Shown: positions 39,036 through 45,980 of the stretch, piece after piece
How the letters are laid out: each line of letters starts with the position of its first letter
Numbering within the stretch: the first letter of the stretch is position 1
Origin: AC-32 sp963716865
Lineage (GTDB): Bacteria > Actinomycetota > Thermoleophilia > Gaiellales > Gaiellaceae
Assembly: GCA_963716865.1 (NCBI GenBank)
Contig: CAVQUF010000003.1
Coordinates: forward strand, 248,001-312,000
DNA length: 64,000 bases
Direction: 5' to 3'
The notes under the pieces: generated by a model
The model's input: the letters and a program-made list of their open reading frames with translations, nothing else
What the model was told of the DNA's origin: nothing
The model's database searches: none
Made by a program: the position numbers and the translations under genes

Positions 39036-40988
39036 GTGGAGGTGATCTGGCGGCCGAGCGACGAGGTCCGCGAGCGTTCCAACGCGATGCGGCTCGCGCG
39101 GCGGCTCGGATTCGACGACTACTGGGAGCTCGTGCGCTTCTCGGCCGAGGAGCCGGAGCGCTTCTGGCCCGCTGCGATCGAGGACCTCGGTCTTGAGTTC
39201 TCGCGCGCGTGGGACCAGGTGATCGACGAGTCGCGGGGCCCGGAGTGGGCGACCTGGTTCGTGGGCGGCAGGCTCAACCTCGCGTGGAACTGCGTGCACC
39301 GCTGGGCCCAGGGCGAGCGGGCGAGCGCGGAGGCCGCCGTCTGGCAGGGCGAGGACGGGCAGCGCGCTGCGCTCACCTACTCGGAGCTCTCGGATGCGGT
39401 GACGCGCTTCGCGGAGGCGCTCGCCGCGCTGGGCGTCGAGGCCGGCGATCGGGTGGCGCTGTTCCTCCCGATGTCGCCCGAGGTTGCGATCGCGTCACAC
39501 GCCTGCGCGCACCTGGGCGCGATCCAGGTGCCGATCTTCTCGGGGTTCGCCGCTCCTGCGATCGCGGCGCGCCTAGGTCACGCCGAGGCGAAGGTGGTCG
39601 TGACCGCGGACGGCTCGCTCCGGCGGGGGCGCGAGGTGCCGATGAAGGCGCTCGTCGACGAGGCGCTCGCGGAGTCGCCGTCGGTCGAGCACGTCGTCGT
39701 CTGGCGAAGGCTCGGAGGAGAGGTGCCGATGACTGCGGGGCGCGACGTCTTCTGGGACGAGGCCGTGGCCGAATCGCCCGGCGAGCTGGAGGCGCTCGAG
39801 GTCGACTCCGAGCACCCGTACCTGCTCACGTACACGTCGGGCACGACCGGTGAGCCGAAGGGCGTCCTCCACGTCCAGGGCGGCTTCCTGGTAGCGATCA
39901 CGCGGGAGGTCGCCTACCAGGCCGACGCGCGGCCGGAGGACGTGATCCATTTCGTCACCGACATGGGCTGGATCATGGGCCCGTGGGAGGTCGTGGGCGG
40001 AATGGCCCTCGGTTGCACCGTGGTGTTCGCCGAGGGGGCGCCGGACTGGCCCGCCGCCGACCGGCTGTGGGGGCTCGTCGAGGGCGAGCGCGTATCGATT
40101 CTCGGGCTCTCGCCCACGCTCGTGCGCGCGCTCATCCCGCACGGCACCGAGCTCGTCGAGCGGCACGACCTCTCGTCGCTGCAGGTGCTGGTCACGACCG
40201 GGGAGCCGTGGAACCCCGAGCCGTACCGCTGGCTGTTCGAGCACGTGGGCGGCGGGCGCTGCCCGATCATCAACTGCTCGGGAGGGACCGAGGTGGGCGC
40301 GTGCTTCCTGTCGCCGACGCCCGCCGTCCCGATCAAGACGTGCTCGCTCGGCGGGCCTGCGCTCGGGATGGCCATGGACGTGGTCGACGCGGAAGGGCAG
40401 CCTGTCCGCGGCGAGGTGGGTGAGCTCGTCTGCCGGAGGCCGTTCCCCGGGATGACGCGCGGCTTCTGGCGCGACCCCGAGCGCTACCTCGACACGTACT
40501 GGCGCCGCCTTCCCGGCGTGTGGGTGCACGGGGACTGGGCGCTCGTGGACGAGGACGGCTTCTGGTTCCTGCACGGCCGGTCCGACGACACGCTCAACAT
40601 CGCCGGCAAGCGGTTGGGGCCGGCAGAGCTGGAGTCTGCGCTGGTCGGGCACCCGGCCGTGGCCGAGGCGGCCGCCGTCGGCGTCCCGCACGAGATCAAG
40701 GGTGAGGTGGCGTGGGTCTTCTGCGCGCTCGTCCCCGGAGCGGAGCCGTCCGACGAGCTGGCCGCGGAGCTCAGGGAGCTTGCCGCGCACGAGCTCGGCA
40801 AGGCGTTCGCGCCCGAGCGGGTCCTGTTCGTCTCGGCGCTGCCGAAGACGCGCAGCGCGAAGATCGTCAGGCGCGCCGTTCGCGCGAAGGCGCTCGGGAC
40901 CGATCCAGGCGACCTCTCGTCGCTGGAGAATCCCGAGACGCTCGACGAGATCGAGCAGGCCGCCGCGAAGACGCACGGCTCGGGGTAG
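39036..40988 (+). CDS. AMP-forming acyl-CoA synthetase
   Basis: A 650-residue adenylate-forming enzyme related to acetyl/propionyl-CoA synthetases. The P-loop-like motif is LLTYTSGTTGEPKGVLH, followed by TDMGWIMGPW, NCSGGTEVGACF (in place of the Acs-type TWWQTETG), HGDWALVDEDGFWFLHGRSDDTLNIAGKRLG and the catalytic Lys motif PKTRSAKIVRRAVR. The altered acyl-pocket motif suggests a substrate other than acetate. GTG start. It ends 6 nt before the HAD gene. The ACS-type N-terminal domain is present. Confidence 0.9.
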   Translation: MEVIWRPSDEVRERSNAMRLARRLGFDDYWELVRFSAEEPERFWPAAIEDLGLEFSRAWDQVIDESRGPEWATWFVGGRLNLAWNCVHRWAQGERASAEAAVWQGEDGQRAALTYSELSDAVTRFAEALAALGVEAGDRVALFLPMSPEVAIASHACAHLGAIQVPIFSGFAAPAIAARLGHAEAKVVVTADGSLRRGREVPMKALVDEALAESPSVEHVVVWRRLGGEVPMTAGRDVFWDEAVAESPGELEALEVDSEHPYLLTYTSGTTGEPKGVLHVQGGFLVAITREVAYQADARPEDVIHFVTDMGWIMGPWEVVGGMALGCTVVFAEGAPDWPAADRLWGLVEGERVSILGLSPTLVRALIPHGTELVERHDLSSLQVLVTTGEPWNPEPYRWLFEHVGGGRCPIINCSGGTEVGACFLSPTPAVPIKTCSLGGPALGMAMDVVDAEGQPVRGEVGELVCRRPFPGMTRGFWRDPERYLDTYWRRLPGVWVHGDWALVDEDGFWFLHGRSDDTLNIAGKRLGPAELESALVGHPAVAEAAAVGVPHEIKGEVAWVFCALVPGAEPSDELAAELRELAAHELGKAFAPERVLFVSALPKTRSAKIVRRAVRAKALGTDPGDLSSLENPETLDEIEQAAAKTHGSG

Positions 40989-40994
40989 GTAGAA

Positions 40995-42038
40995 GTGGTG
41001 GGGCTCGGGCGGGAGGACGATCCTGACGGCACGATGCCCGCCCGAACCCCGGCGCGACCGCTCGAGCTCGACACGATCAGCTCGCACTGGCAGCTAGCTC
41101 TCGACGCCGACGAGCGCGCGCTGAATGCGGCCAGCCACGAGCTCCCCGCCGCAGAGCTGAGCCATCGCAGAACCCTCCTGGTACAGGAGCGGGCCGAGGC
41201 CGCCCGCGCTCTCGGGCGCCTCGCGCAGGTCGAGATGGTGCACCCCGCCCCATGGCTCTCGCCGGTTCCGGTGAGCAACGACATGCTCCGGCTGCCGGCC
41301 ACAGTCACCGCGTGCCTGTTCGACCTCGACGGTGTGCTCACCGACAGCGGCGTCCTTCATGCCTGGGCGTGGGGCGAGGTGCTCGACCAGTTTCTCCTTC
41401 GAGTCAGCGAGCGGGCCGGGTGGCACTTCATCCCGTTCGACCGCGAGGCGGATTACCGCGAGTACCTCGACGGGCGGCCGAGGCTCGAGGGCGTCCACGC
41501 GTTCTTGCGCAGCCGCGGCATCCGCCTCCGCGAGGGTTGGCCCGACGACCCGGCCGGGGCGGACACGGCCTACGGCCTGGCGCGGCGCAAGGCCGAGCTG
41601 CTCACACACGGACTGCACAGGCGCGGCTCGACTGCGCTGAGCGGCGCGCGCCGCTACCTCGAGGCTGCGGGCCACGCTGGGCTCCGGCGTGCGGCCATCT
41701 CGGCAAGCATCCACACCTCCTGGATGCTGGAGCTCGCAGGGCTCGACACCCTCCTCGAGGCGCGTGTCGACGCCGACGTCATCCACGCAGAAGGGCTGCG
41801 CTCACGGCCAGCGCCCGACATGCTGCAGTCAGCCTGCCGCGCCCTCGATGTCGGGCCGCTGGAGACGGTCACGTTCACCCACAGCGGCGCGGGAGCGGCC
41901 GCAGGCCGTGCAGCCGGCCTGTCGGTGATCGGCATCGGGGAAGGCGACGACGCGGAGCTTCTCGCCGCGTTCGGAGCGGAGCGGGTCTTCCCGTCCCTGC
42001 AGGCGCTGCTCGACCGCCGGCTGAACGAGAGCTCCTGA
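40995..42038 (+). CDS. HAD-like hydrolase with altered motif IV and an N-terminal helical extension
   Basis: A 347-residue protein. The first ~100 residues are a helical, Ala/Glu-rich extension. The HAD fold follows: motif I CLFDLDGVLTDSGVLHAWAW is intact (nucleophile and general acid Asp); motif III is LRSRPAPDM with Arg in place of the usual Lys; motif IV reads FTHSGAGAAAGRAAGLSVIGIG, where the conserved acidic pair (usually ED or DD) is Thr-His. The enzyme may be inactive or use another metal arrangement. The nearest relatives by motif are beta-phosphoglucomutase-type phosphatases. The GTG at 40995 or the ATG at 41034 could be the start. Confidence 0.75.
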   Translation: MVGLGREDDPDGTMPARTPARPLELDTISSHWQLALDADERALNAASHELPAAELSHRRTLLVQERAEAARALGRLAQVEMVHPAPWLSPVPVSNDMLRLPATVTACLFDLDGVLTDSGVLHAWAWGEVLDQFLLRVSERAGWHFIPFDREADYREYLDGRPRLEGVHAFLRSRGIRLREGWPDDPAGADTAYGLARRKAELLTHGLHRRGSTALSGARRYLEAAGHAGLRRAAISASIHTSWMLELAGLDTLLEARVDADVIHAEGLRSRPAPDMLQSACRALDVGPLETVTFTHSGAGAAAGRAAGLSVIGIGEGDDAELLAAFGAERVFPSLQALLDRRLNESS

Positions 42039-42059
42039 GCGTGGACAGGCCGCACGGAC

Positions 42060-42065
42060 TATCCT
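42060..42065 (+). promoter_or_regulatory. Putative -10 element of the SDR gene
   Basis: TATCCT, 6 nt before the ATG. Confidence 0.45.
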
Positions 42066-42071
42066 CGGCGC

Positions 42072-42833
42072 ATGGCCGACGACCTCACGGGCCAGGTCGC
42101 GCTCGTGACCGGCGGCGGGCGCGGGATCGGAGCGGGCATCGCCCGCGAGCTCGCCTCCGCGGGCGCACGTGTCGCCGTCGCCGCGCGGACAGGCGACCAG
42201 GTCGAGGAGGTCGCCCGCGAGATCGGCGGGCTCGCGCTGGAGGTGGACGTCAGCGACCGGTCGGCAGTCGAGCGGATGGTCGCCGAGACGGAGCGGGAGC
42301 TCGGCCCGATCGACCTCCTGGCCGCGAACGCGGGCATCGGCAACCCGGAAGGCTCGAGCTGGGAGAGCGACCCGGAGACGTGGTGGCACGTGGTGACCGT
42401 GAACCTCCTCGGAGTCCACCTGTGCTGCCGCGCGGTCATCCCGCAGATGCTCGAGCGAGGCTCGGGTCGGATCGTGATCACCGGGAGCGGCGCCGCCTAT
42501 CTCCCAGGCATCCGCCAGACGGCGTACGCGGCGAGCAAGGCGGCCGTCTGCCGCTACGGAGAGGCGCTCGCGAACGAGCTCGAGGGACGCATTCCCGTCT
42601 TCTTCTTCAGCCCGGGCCTCGTGCAGACGGACCTGACGAGCTTCTTCTCCGACGACGCGCCCTGGACGCCGCCGGAGCTCGCGCCTCAGTTGGTGCGGGT
42701 GCTCGCCTCGGGGCGGGCGGATGCGCTTGCCGGCCGCTACCTCCACGCCGAGCACGACGACATCGAGGATCTGATCGTCCGCGCCGATGAGATCGAGCGC
42801 GACGACCTGAACTCGATCCGCCTCCGCCGCTAA
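42072..42833 (+). CDS. Short-chain dehydrogenase/reductase
   Basis: A 253-residue Rossmann-fold oxidoreductase. Cofactor motif VTGGGRGIGAGIAREL, NAG motif LAANAGIGNPEG, catalytic Ser in ITGSGAAYLPG and YxxxK in TAYAASKAAVCRYGEAL. The length is classical SDR. The substrate cannot be read from the sequence. It is between the HAD and nadE genes, apparently a separate leaderless transcript. Confidence 0.9.
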   Translation: MADDLTGQVALVTGGGRGIGAGIARELASAGARVAVAARTGDQVEEVAREIGGLALEVDVSDRSAVERMVAETERELGPIDLLAANAGIGNPEGSSWESDPETWWHVVTVNLLGVHLCCRAVIPQMLERGSGRIVITGSGAAYLPGIRQTAYAASKAAVCRYGEALANELEGRIPVFFFSPGLVQTDLTSFFSDDAPWTPPELAPQLVRVLASGRADALAGRYLHAEHDDIEDLIVRADEIERDDLNSIRLRR

Positions 42834-42845
42834 CCGCGGTTGGAG

Positions 42846-42868
42846 GTTTTCGACTGATAGTCTAAAAC
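42846..42868. promoter_or_regulatory. Palindromic operator upstream of nadE
   Basis: GTTTTCGACT-GAT-AGTCTAAAAC: 10-bp arms with one mismatch, AT-rich against a GC-rich background, ending 7 nt before the nadE ATG. The location suggests an NAD-responsive repressor (NrtR-like) site; the regulator itself is not in the window. Confidence 0.6.
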
Positions 42869-42875
42869 TACGACC

Positions 42876-44591
42876 ATGAGACTCGCGCTCGCGCAGATCA
42901 ACACGACGGTCGGCGACCTCGACGGCAACCGCGAGCGGATCCTGCGAGGCGTCGCGGAGGCGAAGAGCGGAGAGGCGGACCTCGTCCTCTTCCCCGAGCT
43001 CGCGATCACCGGTTACCCACCCGAGGACCTGCTGCTGCGACCGGGCTTCGTGCGGGCGGCCGAGGAGTCGCTGCACGCGGTCGCGCGCGAGGTGCGGGGA
43101 ATCGCGGCGCTCGTGGGCTTCCCCCACTTCGAGCGCGATCTCTTCAATGCGTGCGCCGTGTGCGTGGGCGGCGAGGTCAAGGCGATCTACCACAAGCGCT
43201 TCCTGCCGAACTACGGCGTCTTCGACGAGGACCGCTACTTCGCGCCCGCCCGCGACCTGCTCCTGCTCGAGCACGGAGAGACGCTGGTCGGCCCGACCAT
43301 CTGCGAGGACCTCTGGCAGCCCGGCCCGCCCGCCACCGACCTCGCCCTCGCCGGCGCCCAGCTGCTCGCGAACGTCTCCGCGTCGCCGTTCCACCTCGGC
43401 CGCGACCGGGAGCGCGAGGAGATGTTCGCAACTCGAGCGCGCGACAACTCGTGCCTGATCGCGTTCTGCAACGCGGTCGGCGGGCAGGACGAGCTGATCT
43501 TCGACGGCCATTCGTTCGTGCTCGACGAGGAGGGGCAGGTTCTCGCCCGCGCGCCCGGATTCGAGGAGGCGCTGCTCGTCGTCGACATCGAGCCCGTGGA
43601 GGCCGTGGGCCGTCGGCTGCGTGACGTCCGCCGCCGCGCGCTCGCCCGGGAGCGCGGGAGCCTCCCCGAGGCGACCGTCGTCGCAATCGGCTCGCCGCAC
43701 GGCGCGCGAGGGGCAGCCGAGCCCGTCGTGGCGCCGAGACTCGAGGAGCTGGAGCAGATGCGGCTCGCGCTCGAGCTGGGGCTGCGCGACTACGTGGACA
43801 AGAACCGCTTCGACGAGATCACAATCGGCATCTCGGGCGGAATCGACTCCGCCCTGACCGCGGCGCTCGCAGTAGAGGCGCTCGGTGCGAAGCGCGTCCA
43901 CCTCGTCTCGATGCCGTCCCGTTTCTCCTCGCCCGAGACGCAGCGCGACGCGCACCGGCTCGCGGAGAGCCTGGGCGCTGAGTTCCGCGAGCTCCCGATC
44001 GACGACGTCGTCACCTCGGCGGAGCAGACGCTCGCCGAGAGCTTCGCCGGCCGGGAGCGCGACCTCACCGAGGAGAATCTCCAGGCCCGGATCCGCGGAC
44101 TGCTCCTGATGGCGCTCTCGAACAAGTTCGGGTGGCTTGTCGTCACGACCGGGAACAAGTCGGAGCTCTCCGTCGGGTACGCGACGCTCTACGGCGACAT
44201 GGCCGGCGGCTTCGCGCTCTTGAAGGACGTGTTCAAGACAGACGTCTTCCGCCTGGCCGAGCACCTGAACGCGTGGGCCGGCCGCGAGCTCATTCCCGCG
44301 TCGATCATCGAGCGCCCGCCGAGCGCCGAGCTGCGCGAGAACCAGCTCGACGAGGACTCGCTCCCTCCGTACTCCGACCTCGACCGAGTGCTCGAGGCGT
44401 ACGTCGAGCACGACCGAACGGCCGAGGAGCTCTCTGCCGACGGGTTCGACCCCGAGGTCGTTGAGCGGGCCGTCGCGCTGATCGACCGCGCCGAGTACAA
44501 GCGCCGCCAGGCCCCGCCCGGAGTCCGCCTCACGCCGAAGGCCTTCGGCCGCGATCGCCGCACTCCGATCACTAACCGCTGGCGCGGTTAG
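42876..44591 (+). CDS. nadE: Glutamine-dependent NAD+ synthetase
   Basis: A 571-residue two-domain enzyme that amidates nicotinate adenine dinucleotide to NAD. The N-terminal nitrilase-type glutaminase has the triad Glu near 41 (FPELAITGYPPEDL), Lys near 107 (YHKRFLPNYGVF) and Cys near 143 (TICEDLWQPG). The C-terminal synthetase has the PP-loop GISGGIDSALTAAL and TGNKSELSVGY. The stop codon TAG lies in a 16-bp direct repeat and in an inverted repeat (CTAACCGC/GCGGTTAG, 44572-44591). It is convergent with the glycosylase-Nudix gene. Confidence 0.95.
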   Translation: MRLALAQINTTVGDLDGNRERILRGVAEAKSGEADLVLFPELAITGYPPEDLLLRPGFVRAAEESLHAVAREVRGIAALVGFPHFERDLFNACAVCVGGEVKAIYHKRFLPNYGVFDEDRYFAPARDLLLLEHGETLVGPTICEDLWQPGPPATDLALAGAQLLANVSASPFHLGRDREREEMFATRARDNSCLIAFCNAVGGQDELIFDGHSFVLDEEGQVLARAPGFEEALLVVDIEPVEAVGRRLRDVRRRALARERGSLPEATVVAIGSPHGARGAAEPVVAPRLEELEQMRLALELGLRDYVDKNRFDEITIGISGGIDSALTAALAVEALGAKRVHLVSMPSRFSSPETQRDAHRLAESLGAEFRELPIDDVVTSAEQTLAESFAGRERDLTEENLQARIRGLLLMALSNKFGWLVVTTGNKSELSVGYATLYGDMAGGFALLKDVFKTDVFRLAEHLNAWAGRELIPASIIERPPSAELRENQLDEDSLPPYSDLDRVLEAYVEHDRTAEELSADGFDPEVVERAVALIDRAEYKRRQAPPGVRLTPKAFGRDRRTPITNRWRG

Positions 44592-44668
44592 AGACGGCCG
44601 CAGCGGCAAAGCCGCAGCAGCCTCTCAAGCGGCATCGCAAGCGACGCCTCAGCGCTGGCGCGGTTAGA
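44577..44668. repeat. 16-bp direct repeats flanking copy D of the two-hairpin element
   Basis: CGCTGGCGCGGTTAGA occurs at 44577-44592 and 44653-44668. The left copy carries the nadE stop TAG and the right copy the reverse-strand stop of the convergent gene. If one copy and the intervening 60 bp are removed, the two genes end with overlapping stops. This looks like a duplication caused by insertion of the element. Confidence 0.75.
44593..44652 (-). repeat. Two-hairpin intergenic element, copy D
   Basis: Minus strand: TGA (not used as a stop), hairpin 1 GGCGTCGC TT GCGATGCC (44631-44648, one G-U pair), a short linker, hairpin 2 GGCTGCTGCGGC TTT GCCGCTGCGGCC (one mismatch and one G-U), then GTCT. 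The conserved 3' tail of copies A-C is missing. Two inner pairs of hairpin 2 are swapped on both sides relative to copies A-C (C-G to G-C and G-C to C-G). Confidence 0.7.
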
Positions 44669-45671
44669 TCCCGGCGTCGAAGGGCGTGCGCGGGGGCCCG
44701 TTGGCCTGCAGCTCGCGCAGCAGCTCCGGAAGCCGCTTCGGCACGAGCTCTTCCTCGGCGGCATCGAGCTCGTCGAGCGTCCACCAGCGGACGCCGGCGA
44801 CGTGCTCCTTCGCGAGGTCGACGCTCGGCTTCGGCTCGTGCTCCTGGACGCGGACGAGCCAGATCCGCTCGTGCTGGCCGAGGATGCGCCCGTCCCAGGC
44901 GAACGTGTGCTCGCGCGTCCAGATCTCCGGGCCGAGCTCGAAGTCGACGAGCCCGACCTCCTCCGCCAGCTCCCGCCGCAGCGCCGCAGCGACGTCCTCC
45001 CCCTCGTCGATCCCGCCGCCGGGCGTCGCCCACCACACCTGGCCGGCCGGATCGCGAAACTGGACGAGCAGGGTCCTCCCGCTCTCGTCGAGGACGAGCG
45101 CGCGCACCGCGGCGCGATCCACGGGCTCGAGCCACTCGTTCAGCTCGCGAAACCACGCCAGCCGCTCGGCGTAGGTAACCGCCGCGTTCGCCGGCGAGGT
45201 GGACGGCAGGACGAACAGGCCGACGTCGTCGATCGTGCGCTTCTGCGGCCCGAGCTGCGGACGGCCGCGGAACGGCCCGCGGAACGCCTCCTTGCCGACG
45301 AACGCGATCGCGCGCGGTCGGATCTCCAGCGCCATCGTCTCCAGCCGCTCGCGCGAGCCAGCGAAGTCGCCGCTGCGCAGGTCGCTCGAGCCCCGCGTCG
45401 TCCGGTATGCGGCGTTCGTCAGCCCGATGCCCAGCTCGAGCACGGAGAACTGCTCCTCGGGCGCGTAGAGGCGCGGCGTGAAGCCGGCCTCGTGGAGCAG
45501 CCGCCAGAAGTCGTTGCGCGGGTTGGCGAAGTGGGCGCCGGCCTCGGCCGAGACGAAACCGGGGTTGATCCCGCAGAAGACGACCCGCAGGCCCGACGCG
45601 AGAATGTTCGGAACAGCGCTAGCGGCAGCGCGGGCGGATCCGCGCGCTCGGCGCGCACGACCGGCGGTCAC
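44664..45671 (-). CDS. Mismatch-specific uracil-DNA glycosylase (Mug-like) fused to a Nudix hydrolase
   Basis: A 335-residue two-domain protein. Residues ~20-180 are a Mug/TDG-type glycosylase (VVFCGINPGFVSAEAGAHFA, NPRNDFWRLLHEAGF and the C-terminal LPSTSPANAAVTY). Residues ~185-320 are a Nudix domain with a complete Nudix box (GGIDEGEDVAAALRRELAEE, continuing VGL). One polypeptide would thus combine removal of damaged bases from DNA with hydrolysis of (damaged) nucleoside diphosphate derivatives. No frameshift is needed for the fusion. GTG start; it ends in the right-hand 16-bp repeat. Confidence 0.87.
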   Translation of the reverse strand: MTAGRARRARGSARAAASAVPNILASGLRVVFCGINPGFVSAEAGAHFANPRNDFWRLLHEAGFTPRLYAPEEQFSVLELGIGLTNAAYRTTRGSSDLRSGDFAGSRERLETMALEIRPRAIAFVGKEAFRGPFRGRPQLGPQKRTIDDVGLFVLPSTSPANAAVTYAERLAWFRELNEWLEPVDRAAVRALVLDESGRTLLVQFRDPAGQVWWATPGGGIDEGEDVAAALRRELAEEVGLVDFELGPEIWTREHTFAWDGRILGQHERIWLVRVQEHEPKPSVDLAKEHVAGVRWWTLDELDAAEEELVPKRLPELLRELQANGPPRTPFDAGI

Positions 45672-45746
45672 CGATCGGCTTCGGCCTGCGCCGTCCCGCG
45701 CCGGGCGGCGGGCGGAGGCGCGTCCTGCCCCAGCGAGGGCACGTCC

Positions 45747-45935
45747 TCACGCGGCCAGCTCGGCCTCGCGCGAATCGAGGCGCAGCTCGAAGAGGCGGCG
45801 CAGCTCCTCACCGTCGATCCGTGCGAGCTGTCTCTGGCGCCTGCGCTCGACCCGGACGACCCGCACCATCTCGTCGCGCCCGCCGTAGCAGCGGAGGTAG
45901 CACTCCTCCTCGCTCAGCGGACGCAACCGTCGCAC
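45747..45935 (-). CDS. Small basic/acidic protein with two cysteines
   Basis: A 62-residue ORF (MRRLRPLSEEECYLRCYGGR...) with Cys-x3-Cys and alternating Arg and Glu. It begins with GTG 6 nt after a TAGTCT element, which supports it as a separate leaderless gene. I recognise no family; the LSEEECYLRCYG segment looks like a conserved motif of a small nucleic-acid or protein-binding peptide. It lies between the glycosylase-Nudix gene and the MacB-type exporter. Confidence 0.6.
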   Translation of the reverse strand: MRRLRPLSEEECYLRCYGGRDEMVRVVRVERRRQRQLARIDGEELRRLFELRLDSREAELAA

Positions 45936-45941
45936 GACCGC

Positions 45942-45947
45942 AGACTA
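45942..45947 (-). promoter_or_regulatory. Putative -10 element of the small Cys-containing protein gene
   Basis: TAGTCT on the minus strand, 6 nt before the GTG. Confidence 0.45.
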
Positions 45948-45980
45948 GGCGCGCTCCCGGACGGACCCGCCGCCGGTTGA

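Noticed and set aside
41829..44609. A 926-codon open frame on the minus strand
   Set aside because: It is antisense to nadE and the SDR gene, both of which have complete family motifs. No ribosome binding site and no recognisable protein.
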